Source of the DNA: JAKAWQ01 sp963745975
GTDB lineage: Bacteria > Pseudomonadota > Alphaproteobacteria > Acetobacterales > Acetobacteraceae
Length of the DNA: 64,000 nt
NCBI GenBank assembly: GCA_963745975.1
Contig: CAVUZJ010000009.1
Location: 1,116,001 to 1,180,000, forward strand
Reading direction: 5' to 3'
Positions within the stretch are counted from its first letter, which is position 1. Each line of letters begins with the position of its first letter. Shown one piece after another: positions 53,219 through 61,493 of this stretch. The translations under genes and the position numbers were made by a program. Under the pieces are notes generated by a model that worked only from the letters and a program-made list of their open reading frames with translations, had not been told where the DNA came from and searched no databases.

Positions 53219-54898
53219 ATGCCGAGCTATCAGTACGTCTACGTGATGCGCGACCTCACCAAGGCCTATCCCGGCGGCCGCGAGCTCTTCCGCGGCATCA
53301 CGCTTTCCTTCCTGCCGGGCGTGAAGATCGGCGTGCTCGGCGCCAACGGCGCCGGCAAGTCCACCCTCCTTCGCATCATGGCCGGCCTCGACCGCGACTT
53401 CGGCGGCGAGGCCTGGGCCGCGGAGGGCGCGCGCGTCGGCTATCTCCCGCAGGAGCCCACGCTCGATCCCGAGCGCACCGTGGGCGAGACGGTGGCTGCC
53501 GCCTTCGGCCCGCTCAAGCAGGCGCTCGATCGTTTCAACGCCGTCTCCGAGCGCTTCGCCGAGCCGCTCGAGGACGAGGAGATGAACGCGCTTCTCGCCG
53601 AGCAGGCGAGCCTCCAGGAGCGGATCGACGCCGAGGACGGCTGGGAGCTCGACCGGCGCATCGAGATCGCCCTCGATGCGCTGCGCTGCCCGCCCGCCGA
53701 CCAGAAAGTCGCCAGCCTTTCGGGCGGCGAGCGCCGCCGCGTCGCGCTCTGCCGGCTCCTGCTCGAGAAGCCGGAGCTGCTCCTGCTCGACGAGCCGACC
53801 AACCATCTCGACGCCGAAAGTGTGGCCTGGCTCGAGCGCACCTTGCGCGACTATGCCGGCACCGTCCTGGTGGTGACGCACGACCGCTATTTCCTCGACA
53901 ACGTCACCGGCTGGATCCTCGAGATCGAGCGCGGGCGCGGCATCCCGTTCGAGGGCAATTATTCCGCCTGGCTCGACCAGAAGCGGGCCCGCCTGCTCCA
54001 GGAAGAGAAGGAGGAAAGCGCCCGCAGCCGGGCGCTCGCGGCCGAGCGCGAGTGGATCTCCGCCTCGCCGCGCGCGCGGCAGGCCAAGTCGAAGGCGCGC
54101 ATCGCCCAATACGAGCGGATGGTCGCCGAATCGGAGTCGCGCACGGCGAACGGCTCCGAGATCGTGATCCCGGCCGGCCCGCGCCTCGGCAACACCGTGA
54201 TCGAGGCCGAGCACCTCACCAAATCGCTCGGCGATCGGCTGCTGATCGAGGACCTCTCCTTCAGCCTGCCACCCGGCGGCATCGTCGGCGTGATCGGCCC
54301 GAACGGCGCCGGCAAGACCACGCTCTTCCGCATGATCGTGGGCGAGGAGAAGCCCGACCAGGGGAACCTCGCGCTGGGCGACACCGTACGGCTCGGCTAC
54401 GTCGATCAGTCGCGTGATTCGCTCGATCCCGCGAAGACGGTCTGGGAGGAGATCAGCGGCGGCGGCGATGTCGTCGTGCTCGGCAAGCGCTCGATGCCCT
54501 CGCGCGCCTATGTGAGCGCCTTCAATTTCCGCGGCGCCGACCAGCAGAAGCGTGTCGGCGATCTCTCGGGCGGCGAGCGCAACCGGGTCCACCTCGCCAA
54601 GATCCTCAAGTCCGGCGCCAACGTGATCCTCCTCGACGAGCCGACCAACGATCTCGACGTCGAGACCCTCCGCGCGCTCGAGGACGCGCTCATCGGCTTC
54701 GCCGGTTCAGCCGTCGTCGTCAGCCACGACCGCTGGTTCCTCGATCGCCTGGCCACCCACATCCTCGCCTTCGAGGACGAGGGCCACGTCGAATGGTTCG
54801 CCGGCAACTTCCAGGACTACGAGGCCGACAAATGCCGCCGTCTCGGGCCCGAGGCGATCGAGCCCCACCGCCTCCGCTACCGCCCCATCACCCGCTAA
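53219..54898 (+). CDS. ettA: Energy-dependent translational throttle EttA (ABC-F)
   Basis: The 559-aa ABC-F protein from MPSYQYVYVMRDLTKAYPGG has two ABC domains: the first with GANGAGKST (about 42-50), LSGGERRRVALCRLLL and LLLDEPTNHLDAES; the second with GPNGAGKTT, LSGGERNRVHLAKIL and ILLDEPTNDLDVET. The charged linker (about 245-325, ARSRALAAEREWISASPRARQ shown as SRALAAEREWISASPRAR) separates them. EttA binds the ribosomal E site and gates translation by ATP/ADP level. It ends just before a hairpin array. Confidence 0.94.
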   Translation: MPSYQYVYVMRDLTKAYPGGRELFRGITLSFLPGVKIGVLGANGAGKSTLLRIMAGLDRDFGGEAWAAEGARVGYLPQEPTLDPERTVGETVAAAFGPLKQALDRFNAVSERFAEPLEDEEMNALLAEQASLQERIDAEDGWELDRRIEIALDALRCPPADQKVASLSGGERRRVALCRLLLEKPELLLLDEPTNHLDAESVAWLERTLRDYAGTVLVVTHDRYFLDNVTGWILEIERGRGIPFEGNYSAWLDQKRARLLQEEKEESARSRALAAEREWISASPRARQAKSKARIAQYERMVAESESRTANGSEIVIPAGPRLGNTVIEAEHLTKSLGDRLLIEDLSFSLPPGGIVGVIGPNGAGKTTLFRMIVGEEKPDQGNLALGDTVRLGYVDQSRDSLDPAKTVWEEISGGGDVVVLGKRSMPSRAYVSAFNFRGADQQKRVGDLSGGERNRVHLAKILKSGANVILLDEPTNDLDVETLRALEDALIGFAGSAVVVSHDRWFLDRLATHILAFEDEGHVEWFAGNFQDYEADKCRRLGPEAIEPHRLRYRPITR

Positions 54899-54909
54899 CC
54901 AAAACCCCC

Positions 54910-55008
54910 CGCCCCTCGGGGCGGCGATCGCCCCTCACTTACCCTCTCCGCCCCTCGGAGGCGCTGAGCGCCCCTTACTTACCCTCTCCGCCCCTTGGGC
55001 GGAGAGGG
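54910..55008. repeat. Direct-repeat/hairpin array between convergent genes
   Basis: Two units of about 39-40 bp (54910-54948, 54949-54988) share CGCCCCTCGG and CTTACCCTCTC. The third unit folds into a perfect 12-bp stem CCCTCTCCGCCC/GGGCGGAGAGGG (54982-55008) with loop CTT. It separates ettA (plus) from hipA (minus) and probably terminates both. Confidence 0.8.
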
Positions 55009-55024
55009 CAGGGTGAGGTGGGGG

Positions 55025-56365
55025 CTACACGCCAGAGCGCTTTCGCACGGATGCCCGTGTTGGAAGCCGAAATTCAAACTGCGACACCACCGAAGCGCTC
55101 AACCCTCGTGCGGGCCGTCGGAACTCGAGATTTTTCAGGACGGTTGCGATCCGGGCACGAATTGTCTCGACGAAAAGATCCAGCATGAAGTGCCCTCCGG
55201 CGGGCATGCTTGTGACCGCCGATTGAGCCGCGCCGAGCATCTCGTCCGCCCGGCGGGCCAGATCACGTACCCGCCTGATGACCCGGTTCGCGTTGAACCC
55301 GCATTCACGGGCAAACCGTCCCCAATGTCGGGCGCGGATTTGGGCGCCGCGGTTCTCGCCGCCAATGTCCTGCGCCATATTCTTCGTGATCCCCTCCCAG
55401 GCATCAGCGGCCATGAGGTCGTAGAGCGGGGCAAGTTGTGGTCCGTCCCGGTCGTGGACGATCGAGTAATTCTTCGCGTGGCTGTCGACGTTGGCGATCA
55501 AGACGTTGAAAATCACCGCATCGAGCAGGCTGAGCACATCCCGCGCCTGCATGGTGGCGCGCGTGACCCCAAACATTTCGGCCAGGGTCGGGCCTCGGAT
55601 GCCGGTCCGGTTGTGTTCGTACTTCGCGCCAGGTGGACGGCCCAGCGCTTGGCAGAAATCCTCCTGATGGATCCGCTCGAACTGGTCATTGTGCAGGCGT
55701 CGATCGTAACGCTGGACCAGAAGGTAGCTGCGCGCGCCGGCGCGGAAACTGCGGGCCTGCACTGTCTTGAGCCCCACCAGGTGACCGAGAGCAAGGCAGA
55801 GCGCCTCGTTCTGCACACTGCCGGGCAGATGGTCGTTGTCCGGCTTGAGGATGTGGGTCGATGGCGAGCCGTTAAGCGGAATAGCAAGAGCGTCGTCCAC
55901 CATCATGACGGGCAGCTTGTACTGCGCGCCCGCCAGACTCATCGAAACGCCGTCCTCACCGGCGAGGAACGGCCGGCGAGGCAGGTCGTTGATGATCCGC
56001 TCGAGAGTCTCCTCGCTCCCAAACAAGCGATAGGCGGGCTGACCACGAACGGCCGGAGCGCCGAAGCTGAGAGCGCCGGCTGTGTCGGTCCCGATCCGCT
56101 CGAGAATGCCAAGCACGTCCTGCGTCGAGGTGCCAAGCGCGCGCCCGACGTTCGCCAGAGGCTCGCCTTCCGGCAGAAGATTGGCCAGCCATGGCACGAA
56201 CTGCTCGGCGGACATCCCCGACGAATGGAGAGGTGCAAGCACTGACACAGGGAAGGCAGGCGGATGGTCCGCCCACGAAGGGTCATAAGCGAACTCGAAA
56301 TCGCCTGCACCAATTCTGATCTGCCCAACCAGCGCCTCCTCGAAATAGACTGGAATTTGGCTCAA
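55025..56365 (-). CDS. hipA: HipA-family serine/threonine kinase toxin
   Basis: The 446-aa kinase has the N-terminal Couple_hipA region, a phosphate-binding SLAGAQYKLP (143-152), HILKPDN (171-177), the catalytic NVDSHAKNYS with Asp294, and the Mg-binding PLYDLM with Asp316. HipA toxins phosphorylate glutamyl-tRNA synthetase or related targets and slow growth. The start is TTG overlapping the hipB TGA (TTGA). Catalytic residues are intact, so it should be active. It is convergent to ettA. Confidence 0.92.
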   Translation of the reverse strand: MSQIPVYFEEALVGQIRIGAGDFEFAYDPSWADHPPAFPVSVLAPLHSSGMSAEQFVPWLANLLPEGEPLANVGRALGTSTQDVLGILERIGTDTAGALSFGAPAVRGQPAYRLFGSEETLERIINDLPRRPFLAGEDGVSMSLAGAQYKLPVMMVDDALAIPLNGSPSTHILKPDNDHLPGSVQNEALCLALGHLVGLKTVQARSFRAGARSYLLVQRYDRRLHNDQFERIHQEDFCQALGRPPGAKYEHNRTGIRGPTLAEMFGVTRATMQARDVLSLLDAVIFNVLIANVDSHAKNYSIVHDRDGPQLAPLYDLMAADAWEGITKNMAQDIGGENRGAQIRARHWGRFARECGFNANRVIRRVRDLARRADEMLGAAQSAVTSMPAGGHFMLDLFVETIRARIATVLKNLEFRRPARGLSASVVSQFEFRLPTRASVRKRSGV

Positions 56366-56616
56366 GGCGCCTGATCCTGAGGCAGAGGATTATTGCCGGA
56401 CGTTTTCGCAGCTACCTTGATCCCGAGGGTGCGGCCGACAAGGAGTGCCTTGCCCAGCTGGCAGCTCGGCTTGCCGTTCTCGAGGTCATGGATGAAGCGC
56501 ACGCCGACACCGGCGATCAGCGCAAGGTCGTCCTGCCGCAGCTTTTGGGCTCGGCGCCGGGCTCGAACCATTTGTCCGAACGCCTGCACCAGCTCACGCT
56601 CCGCCTGATCGACCAT
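56362..56616 (-). CDS. hipB: HipB-type Xre antitoxin
   Basis: The 84-aa protein from MVDQAERELVQAFGQMVRARR has an Xre helix-turn-helix (about 17-68, LRQDDLALIAGVGVRFIHDLENGK shown as DDLALIAGVGVRFIHDLENG). It has a short C-terminal tail (NNPLPQDQAP) as HipB proteins do to engage HipA. GGAGAGGTG precedes the ATG, so the long N-terminal extension in the same frame is not needed. It overlaps hipA and is preceded by two palindromic operators. Confidence 0.9.
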   Translation of the reverse strand: MVDQAERELVQAFGQMVRARRRAQKLRQDDLALIAGVGVRFIHDLENGKPSCQLGKALLVGRTLGIKVAAKTSGNNPLPQDQAP

Positions 56617-56630
56617 ATCACCTCTCCATA

Positions 56631-56694
56631 TTCCCGATCGGGAAGATAGTGCGGGGATTTGGCCTGCAACAGGCAAATTATTCCCGATCGGGAA
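56631..56694 (-). promoter_or_regulatory. Twin hipB operators
   Basis: Two identical palindromes TTCCCGATCGGGAA lie at 56631-56644 and 56681-56694, 50 bp apart start to start. They flank the likely minus-strand promoter (TTGCCT or TTGCAG upstream, CACTATCTT near the first). They fit cooperative autorepression by HipB with HipA. Confidence 0.7.
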
Positions 56695-56756
56695 GAATAC
56701 AGCCGACGCGGGCGTCGGCAGGTGAAAATCCACCCGGGCGGGAAGAAAACTCCATG

Positions 56757-56915
56757 CCCCGCGCGCGCGGCGCGCCAAGTCGAAAGCGCGCGCCGCCCAC
56801 TACGAATCGCCCAGTACCAACCGCCCAGCACGAGCGGATGCTCGCCGAATCGGAGGCCCGCCCGGCGACCTGCTCCGAGATCGTGATCCCGCCCGCGCAC
56901 GGCCCGCTCGCGAAC
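56757..56915 (+). pseudogene. Degenerate fragment of ettA
   Basis: In the plus frame this region reads PRARGAPSRK, then HERMLAESEARPATCSEIVIP, shown as AESEARPATCSEIVIP. It matches the EttA linker (PRARQAKSKARIAQYERMVAESE..., GSEIVIPAG) with an internal insertion of about 30 nt. The DNA resembles 54066-54205 in this window but differs at many positions. It is too short and changed to work. It is a remnant of duplication or transfer of ettA sequence next to hipB. Confidence 0.75.
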
Positions 56916-57091
56916 GCACAATCGCCGATCGCAGCAGCCCCCTCCCGGAAAACAACCTATCGAGACATCACGTCTGGAGGGTGTAATGAATTCAACCCCC
57001 GGTTGCAACCGGTGCGCTTCCGAGCGCCGACGCGCCGAAGTCGGACATTCGAACCCGATAGCCGCCAGAACGGGGTTCACCGCAACTCGTC

Positions 57092-57120
57092 TTGCAAAAA
57101 CCTCTCAGGAAGCCTATCTT
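57092..57120 (+). promoter_or_regulatory. Promoter of the RES-Xre operon
   Basis: TTGCAA (57092-57097) and TATCTT (57115-57120) are separated by exactly 17 bp. The GTG start follows after 13 bp. A 14-bp perfect palindrome CCGGTTGCAACCGG lies upstream at 56999-57012 and may be an operator. The rest of the 56617-57133 gap is the hipB leader and the ettA remnant. Confidence 0.6.
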
Positions 57121-57133
57121 GTGAAAGGCAAAC

Positions 57134-58456
57134 GTGAGTCCCCGCCCTATGACCCCTTCGAACGTCCACATCCTTCATCCGACGAGCCCTCCGCTCGCCG
57201 GCTTTCTTCGCGTCGGGCATACCGGCCACCACAAGCTCGAGGCATTGCACGCAGCCGATCGTCTCGGATTTAGTCGCCTAGTCTTCGACGCCGCATATGC
57301 CATGGGACAAGCCGACTTTCTCCGCGCCCAAAAGGCGGCGGGACGAGAGATCGTCATCGACTTGAACGTGGCCGAAACCGCGATGCCCGGCCGTTTTGGG
57401 TCCGCGGTCGGGAAGCTGCCATGGGGAAATCCGGACCGGCCCTGGGCTCCTGGCGACTTCGGCGTAACTCGTAACGACGATTTCGCGAAGCGTTTCGCCG
57501 GGTTTGTAGCGACCATCGGGCCAAGTGCCGTGCTCGCCCCAGTGCATGCGGCCGAAGGGGACGAGTGGCGGTCCATCGACGTCCGGGCGACCGAGCACCT
57601 GCGGATTGAACTCGACAGGGTAGGGGCGAAGGATGTTGCGATCGACCATCTGGTAATCATGAGCGCCCGGGAGTTCCGTGACAGCGAGAAGCGTGCGGCG
57701 GCACTTGACGGACTGGGCGGCCTTCCGGTGCAGAACCTCTGGGTGCGCATCTCCGGCTTCGGCGCAACGTCGACCGGGGCGAGGACACGGCACGTGATCG
57801 AAGCAGCCCGAAGCCTCAAATATCTCGGTTTACCCTTGGTGCTGGACATGGCCGGAGGGTTTGCCGGGCTATCGACCCTCGCGTTTGGAGCGTTCGGAGG
57901 CATTAGCCACGGCGCTGGGCAGCGCGAAAGTTTCGATCTGGCGCAGTGGCGGAAGCCGCCGAACGGCAAGAGAGGAGGCACCTCGCTGCGGGCCTACGTA
58001 CCAGACCTCGACCGCTACCTGACCGAAGAGCAGATGCAGGCCTTTTTTGCGGTACGAGGGACGAAGGCCCGGTTCGCGTGCGCGGATTCGAGCTGCTGCG
58101 CACACGGCCACGAGGATATGCTGGAGAACGGCCACGCCCACTTCATCACGCAGCGCAGCCGCCAACTCGAAGCACTCTCGAAGATTCCTCCCTCGCGTCG
58201 CGCCGAGACTTTTCTCCTACGTCAGCTCGATCCCGCTGTGAGATCGACCAGGCAGGCGAGCAAACTAAAATTCAGCGATAAGGGAGTTCAGAAGCTCGTC
58301 GTCGACGCGAAGTCACGACTGACCCGGCTCCGTGATGCCCTCGGCGCCCTGCACGAGGCGGATGGTACCGCTACGCCGACATCCGCTTCGCCGCCCTTTC
58401 GCGGCAGCAGGCCAGGACCGGGCGGCATGTCGGTTATCCAAGGGGGGCGGCCATGA
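57134..58456 (+). CDS. Unrecognised 440-aa protein leading the RES-Xre operon
   Basis: I cannot assign a family. The predicted pattern of alternating strands and helices (FSRLVFDAAYAM, EIVIDLNVAE, AVLAPVHAAE, DVAIDHLVIMSA, LWVRISGFGA, LPLVLDMAGGF) suggests an alpha/beta barrel-like N-terminal two-thirds. A C-terminal Cys/His cluster (CADSSCCAHGHED, about 315-327) could bind metal. The tail is Pro/Gly-rich. GTG at 57134 follows AAAGG; ATG 57149 is an alternative. It overlaps the antitoxin gene by ATGA. Its codon use is less GC-biased than the core genes, which fits transfer. It may be an accessory toxin, a sensor or a nucleotide-modifying enzyme (speculative). Confidence 0.75.
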   Translation: MSPRPMTPSNVHILHPTSPPLAGFLRVGHTGHHKLEALHAADRLGFSRLVFDAAYAMGQADFLRAQKAAGREIVIDLNVAETAMPGRFGSAVGKLPWGNPDRPWAPGDFGVTRNDDFAKRFAGFVATIGPSAVLAPVHAAEGDEWRSIDVRATEHLRIELDRVGAKDVAIDHLVIMSAREFRDSEKRAAALDGLGGLPVQNLWVRISGFGATSTGARTRHVIEAARSLKYLGLPLVLDMAGGFAGLSTLAFGAFGGISHGAGQRESFDLAQWRKPPNGKRGGTSLRAYVPDLDRYLTEEQMQAFFAVRGTKARFACADSSCCAHGHEDMLENGHAHFITQRSRQLEALSKIPPSRRAETFLLRQLDPAVRSTRQASKLKFSDKGVQKLVVDAKSRLTRLRDALGALHEADGTATPTSASPPFRGSRPGPGGMSVIQGGRP

Positions 58457-58791
58457 GCGGCGCGGTTGCCCGCCTGGTCGAAGATCTACGCTCACGCGGC
58501 GGCCTCAAGGGGTCGGATCTCGCCAATATCACTCACGTCTCACAGGCCACGGTTTCGCGCTGGGCTGCCGGGAAGGCCGCACCGCAGCCCAAGACACAGC
58601 TCGTCATCTCCGACTTGCGCTACATCGTCGATCGTTTGGCGGAGTTCTACAGTCCTGAGGAGACCCGCCTATGGCTGTACGCGCGCCACCCTCTGCTGGA
58701 CGGCGCGCGAGCCATCGACCTGATCCATACCGGTGGTGCAGATCGTGTTTTGGCTGTGATTGACAGTCTGTCTGATGCCACCTTCACGTGA
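58453..58791 (+). CDS. Xre/MbcA/ParS-type antitoxin
   Basis: The 112-aa protein has an N-terminal HTH (about 15-50, LKGSDLANITHVSQATVSRWAAG shown as ANITHVSQATVSRWAAG). The C-terminal toxin-binding domain typical of Xre-MbcA-ParS antitoxins contains RLWLYARHPLLDGARAIDLI. It overlaps both neighbours (ATGA with the 440-aa gene, GTGA with the RES gene), so all three are translated as a unit. It should neutralise the RES toxin and autoregulate. Confidence 0.87.
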   Translation: MSGAVARLVEDLRSRGGLKGSDLANITHVSQATVSRWAAGKAAPQPKTQLVISDLRYIVDRLAEFYSPEETRLWLYARHPLLDGARAIDLIHTGGADRVLAVIDSLSDATFT

Positions 58792-59366
58792 CAACGGGCG
58801 GCCTCTCTCGCCAGCATGATCGAGAACTGCTGGACGCCCTTGAGTCGCGTCCTTCCGAGGCGTTCAGCGGCGAGACCTGGCGCGTGGCAGCGATGGGCCG
58901 CGATGCGCTGCGGGGATCAACGGCCGGCGGCCGTTGGAGCCCGCCCGGCGAGTTCGAGGTCCTCTACACCAGCCTTGCACGGGCGGGTGCTCTTGCCGAA
59001 ATAGGCTACCGACTCTCACTAGAGCCAGTGTGGCCAAGCCGCCTGGAGCACGAACTTCACCGGATCACGGCTCAAACCAACAGCTCACTTCGCTTCGCCG
59101 ACGTGAGCAGCCTGGCGACATTGGGGGTGGACGTCAGGCGCTACGCCACCTTCGAGTACTCCGTCACGCAGGCCATTGCAGCGGCCGCCTTCTTTCTCGA
59201 TTTCGACGGATTGATTGTGCCCAGCGCGCGAAGCACGGAACTCAATCTAGTGATCTTCACGGAAAAGCTCGACATCGGCGAGGGGCTGAAGGTTGAGACT
59301 TCAGAGCCCGTGGATTGGTCCGCGTGGCGATCGCAGAACCGGACGAGGCCGCGGGGAAACGAGTGA
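58788..59366 (+). CDS. RES-domain toxin
   Basis: The 192-aa protein starts at GTG overlapping the antitoxin TGA. RES motifs are visible: GGRWSPPGEFEVLYTS with Arg49, a following Glu71 in ALAEIGYRL, and a downstream Ser-containing segment FEYSVTQAIA. Family members degrade NAD or ADP-ribosylate targets, with ART-like folds. It has no signal or TM. It is the last gene of the cassette and lies 180 bp before the truncated hipB copy. Confidence 0.88.
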   Translation: MTTGGLSRQHDRELLDALESRPSEAFSGETWRVAAMGRDALRGSTAGGRWSPPGEFEVLYTSLARAGALAEIGYRLSLEPVWPSRLEHELHRITAQTNSSLRFADVSSLATLGVDVRRYATFEYSVTQAIAAAAFFLDFDGLIVPSARSTELNLVIFTEKLDIGEGLKVETSEPVDWSAWRSQNRTRPRGNE

Positions 59367-59547
59367 CCACGCCATGGTCCTCGTATCGCTGTCGCGATCG
59401 CGCCCGGCCTGTTATCGGCGACAAGCCGCCGCCTTCGCCACGCAAACACATCCAACCCGCAAGATGGCTCGCCGAATACACGGCCGAACGCCCCAACCTC
59501 CTTGGTATGCCTGTGAAGCGGGAGTCGACGCGGGCGGACCTGCGCCG

Positions 59548-59656
59548 GACCGCCGATCAGCGCGAGCTCGTCCTGTCGCAGCTTCCGGGCTCGGCGCCGG
59601 GCTCGAATCATTTGTCCGAATGCCTTTACCACCTCACGCTCCGCCTGATCGGCCAC
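59548..59656 (-). pseudogene. Truncated second copy of hipB
   Basis: From GTG at 59656 the frame reads ADQAEREVVKAFGQMIRARRR then KLRQDELALIGG, matching hipB residues 2-36 with few changes. Homology stops near 59548 in the middle of the HTH; beyond it the frame is antisense to the RES gene. The hipA part is absent. The upstream operators are also duplicated. The unexplained 59367-59547 sequence shows no clear gene. Confidence 0.8.
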
Positions 59657-59670
59657 GCCGCCGCTCCATA

Positions 59671-59734
59671 TTCCCGATCGGGAAGATTGCGCGGGGACTC
59701 GGCCCGGAACAGGCAAATTATTCCCGACCGGGAA
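59671..59734 (-). promoter_or_regulatory. Duplicated hipB operators
   Basis: TTCCCGATCGGGAA (59671-59684) and TTCCCGACCGGGAA (59721-59734, one base changed) have the same 50-bp spacing as the operators of the intact hipBA. The flanking leader is also similar to about 59790. HipB could bind here and titrate to this decoy. Confidence 0.75.
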
Positions 59735-59818
59735 GAATATAGCCGACGCGGGCGTCGGCAGACGAAAATCTACGCGGGCGCTCAGAAACCTCACGCTCGC
59801 CGGATTACCCCAGCGCGC

Positions 59819-61493
59819 TCACAGCCCTCGTAGGTTCTGGATCAGCCTGGCAAGGCTCTGCTCCGCCCCGCCCGGGCGTTGCGCCGCTGCAAGCAAGTCC
59901 TTCCACTGGAATTCGACTTTCAATCGAAATTTGGGCTGCCCCGACGCCTGGATCGGTTCCAAGCGCCCTAGGCCCGCTCCCTGAATCTCGGAGATAAGCC
60001 TGGCGAACTCATCCGAAAACTGAAGCCTGACCCAGTTACCAGAGCTGTCATCGCCGTCAGCCGGCTCCCCGTCCGCCTTCAGGACCGGAAAGCGCCCCGC
60101 GGACGCCCTTGCAGCGCACCGGTAGATGAGGTCGACCCACTTGTCCCAAATCTCGCCGCCGCCTGGCCTTTTCTCCGTTGCCGCTACCGACCAGGGGTGC
60201 GTGTTAGCCAGAATGCCACCAACGATAAACCGCGATTGCGCTCCTCTACCTTCACCGTTCGCGCTCGGTGCCACGCGAAGGATCTCAATGTTCGGAGGTT
60301 GGTCGATTTCCTCTGCGTCGACGCTTGCCCCGTCGTTCACCCTAACCAGCCTGACCTCCGCCTTGAGCCTACCGCAGGTCAGTGCCGCGCCCTCTTGGAG
60401 TTCGAAGGATGTGCTCTGGGCGAAGCAGGTCAGACGCACCTCACCAGAGACGCGCACTTCGGCTCCCCTCCCGAGATGCTGCAAAAGCCGCAGCGGGAAC
60501 GTCGTCAAGAAAGACAGCTCACCGCCATCGACCTCGGCTACCAGCCTCGCGCCGCCGTCGCCGGTGTCCATGACCCGAACGTCCGAGCGGCCCGCCATAG
60601 GGTCGATCCAAAGGGAGACAAGGAAGTAGCCAAGCGCCTCGCCATCTATGAGCGTGTCCTTGGTCAAGAGGCTCCGGCACGCGCGCCATAGGAAGGGCGT
60701 CCTGGCCAGCTCCTCCAGGGAGGCGATCTCTGTCGGGAATGTAGAAAGCACGCATATGTGGTACGCAGCGACTAAGGACCCGAACACTTCGTTCGCGAAC
60801 CCTTTCTCGCGAACAAACGGATGTACGGTGACGGCAGCTTGAACCCTCTCTTTGTATTGCTCTCTTCGCGAGGACGGAAGTCCCCCGCGCGAGCTGAGCT
60901 CCAGGGGCAAGCCGCGCACGAACTGATTGAGGTACAGAAACTGTTCGTGTCGGTCATAAATCTCCGGCGCAACACCTTTCCAGGGCAGATTCGGGACAAA
61001 CTTTTCGTCGCGCTCACGAACGAGCACTGCGCCCAATACTGTCTCAAGCACACCCCATGCTTGCTTGGTCCCGCTCTTGATCAGGGCATTCTTCAAGTGG
61101 ACAGGATTGCCGCTCTGAGCGAAACTATAGCCGAGCGTATCGAGGACAGGCGCGTAACCGGCAAACGCTCGCCCCTTCTCGTCCGACCACAGCGTCCCCT
61201 GCGCGAGCCCTAACGCTTGCTCTATGGCGTCAAAATAGGCGGTCAGGAGGTCATCCACAACAGCAGGGCGTTGGGCCAATCCCTGAACCTCGAGCTCCCT
61301 TGCCGCCCTTTGCTGGACAAGATCTCTCGCTGCGGCCTCATCGAAAAACGAAATCTCGAGGCTCACAATCCCGACATCTGGAGCGTCCACTTCGCACCCG
61401 AAGCGCACGACCTCAAGGGCAGGTGCTCGGCCAAATAGGATCAAGCGTAGCGTGCCTGGGCGCCTGGGGGCATCGTTAAGCGCGATCGCGCTA
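59819..61493 (-). pseudogene. C-terminal part of an IS-interrupted P-loop ATPase gene
   Basis: The frame carries about 557 codons of the interrupted gene, from SAIALNDAPRRPG to the stop at 59819. The apparent start MIPGT is contributed by the IS end. Conserved-looking stretches include FAGYAPVLDTLGYSFAQSG, NDAPRRPGTLRLILFGRAP and VHPFVREKGFANEVFGSLV. It has many helices and a beta-rich C-terminal region, but I recognise no catalytic motif. It joins in frame to the N-terminal fragment beyond the IS. Function unknown; a STAND-like sensor/effector is inferred only from the ATPase motifs of the other part. Confidence 0.8.

Noticed and set aside
54910..55008. Possible CRISPR array
   Set aside because: The units are adjacent without unique spacers and fold into hairpins; there are no cas genes.
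59367..59547. A plus-strand frame reading KPPPSPRKHIQPARWLAEYT as a gene fragment
   Set aside because: It has no start signal or recognised homologue and runs into the truncated hipB copy in antisense.
59141..59794. A 217-aa minus-strand frame as a second HipB
   Set aside because: Only residues corresponding to the hipB start to about codon 36 match. The rest is antisense to the RES toxin.
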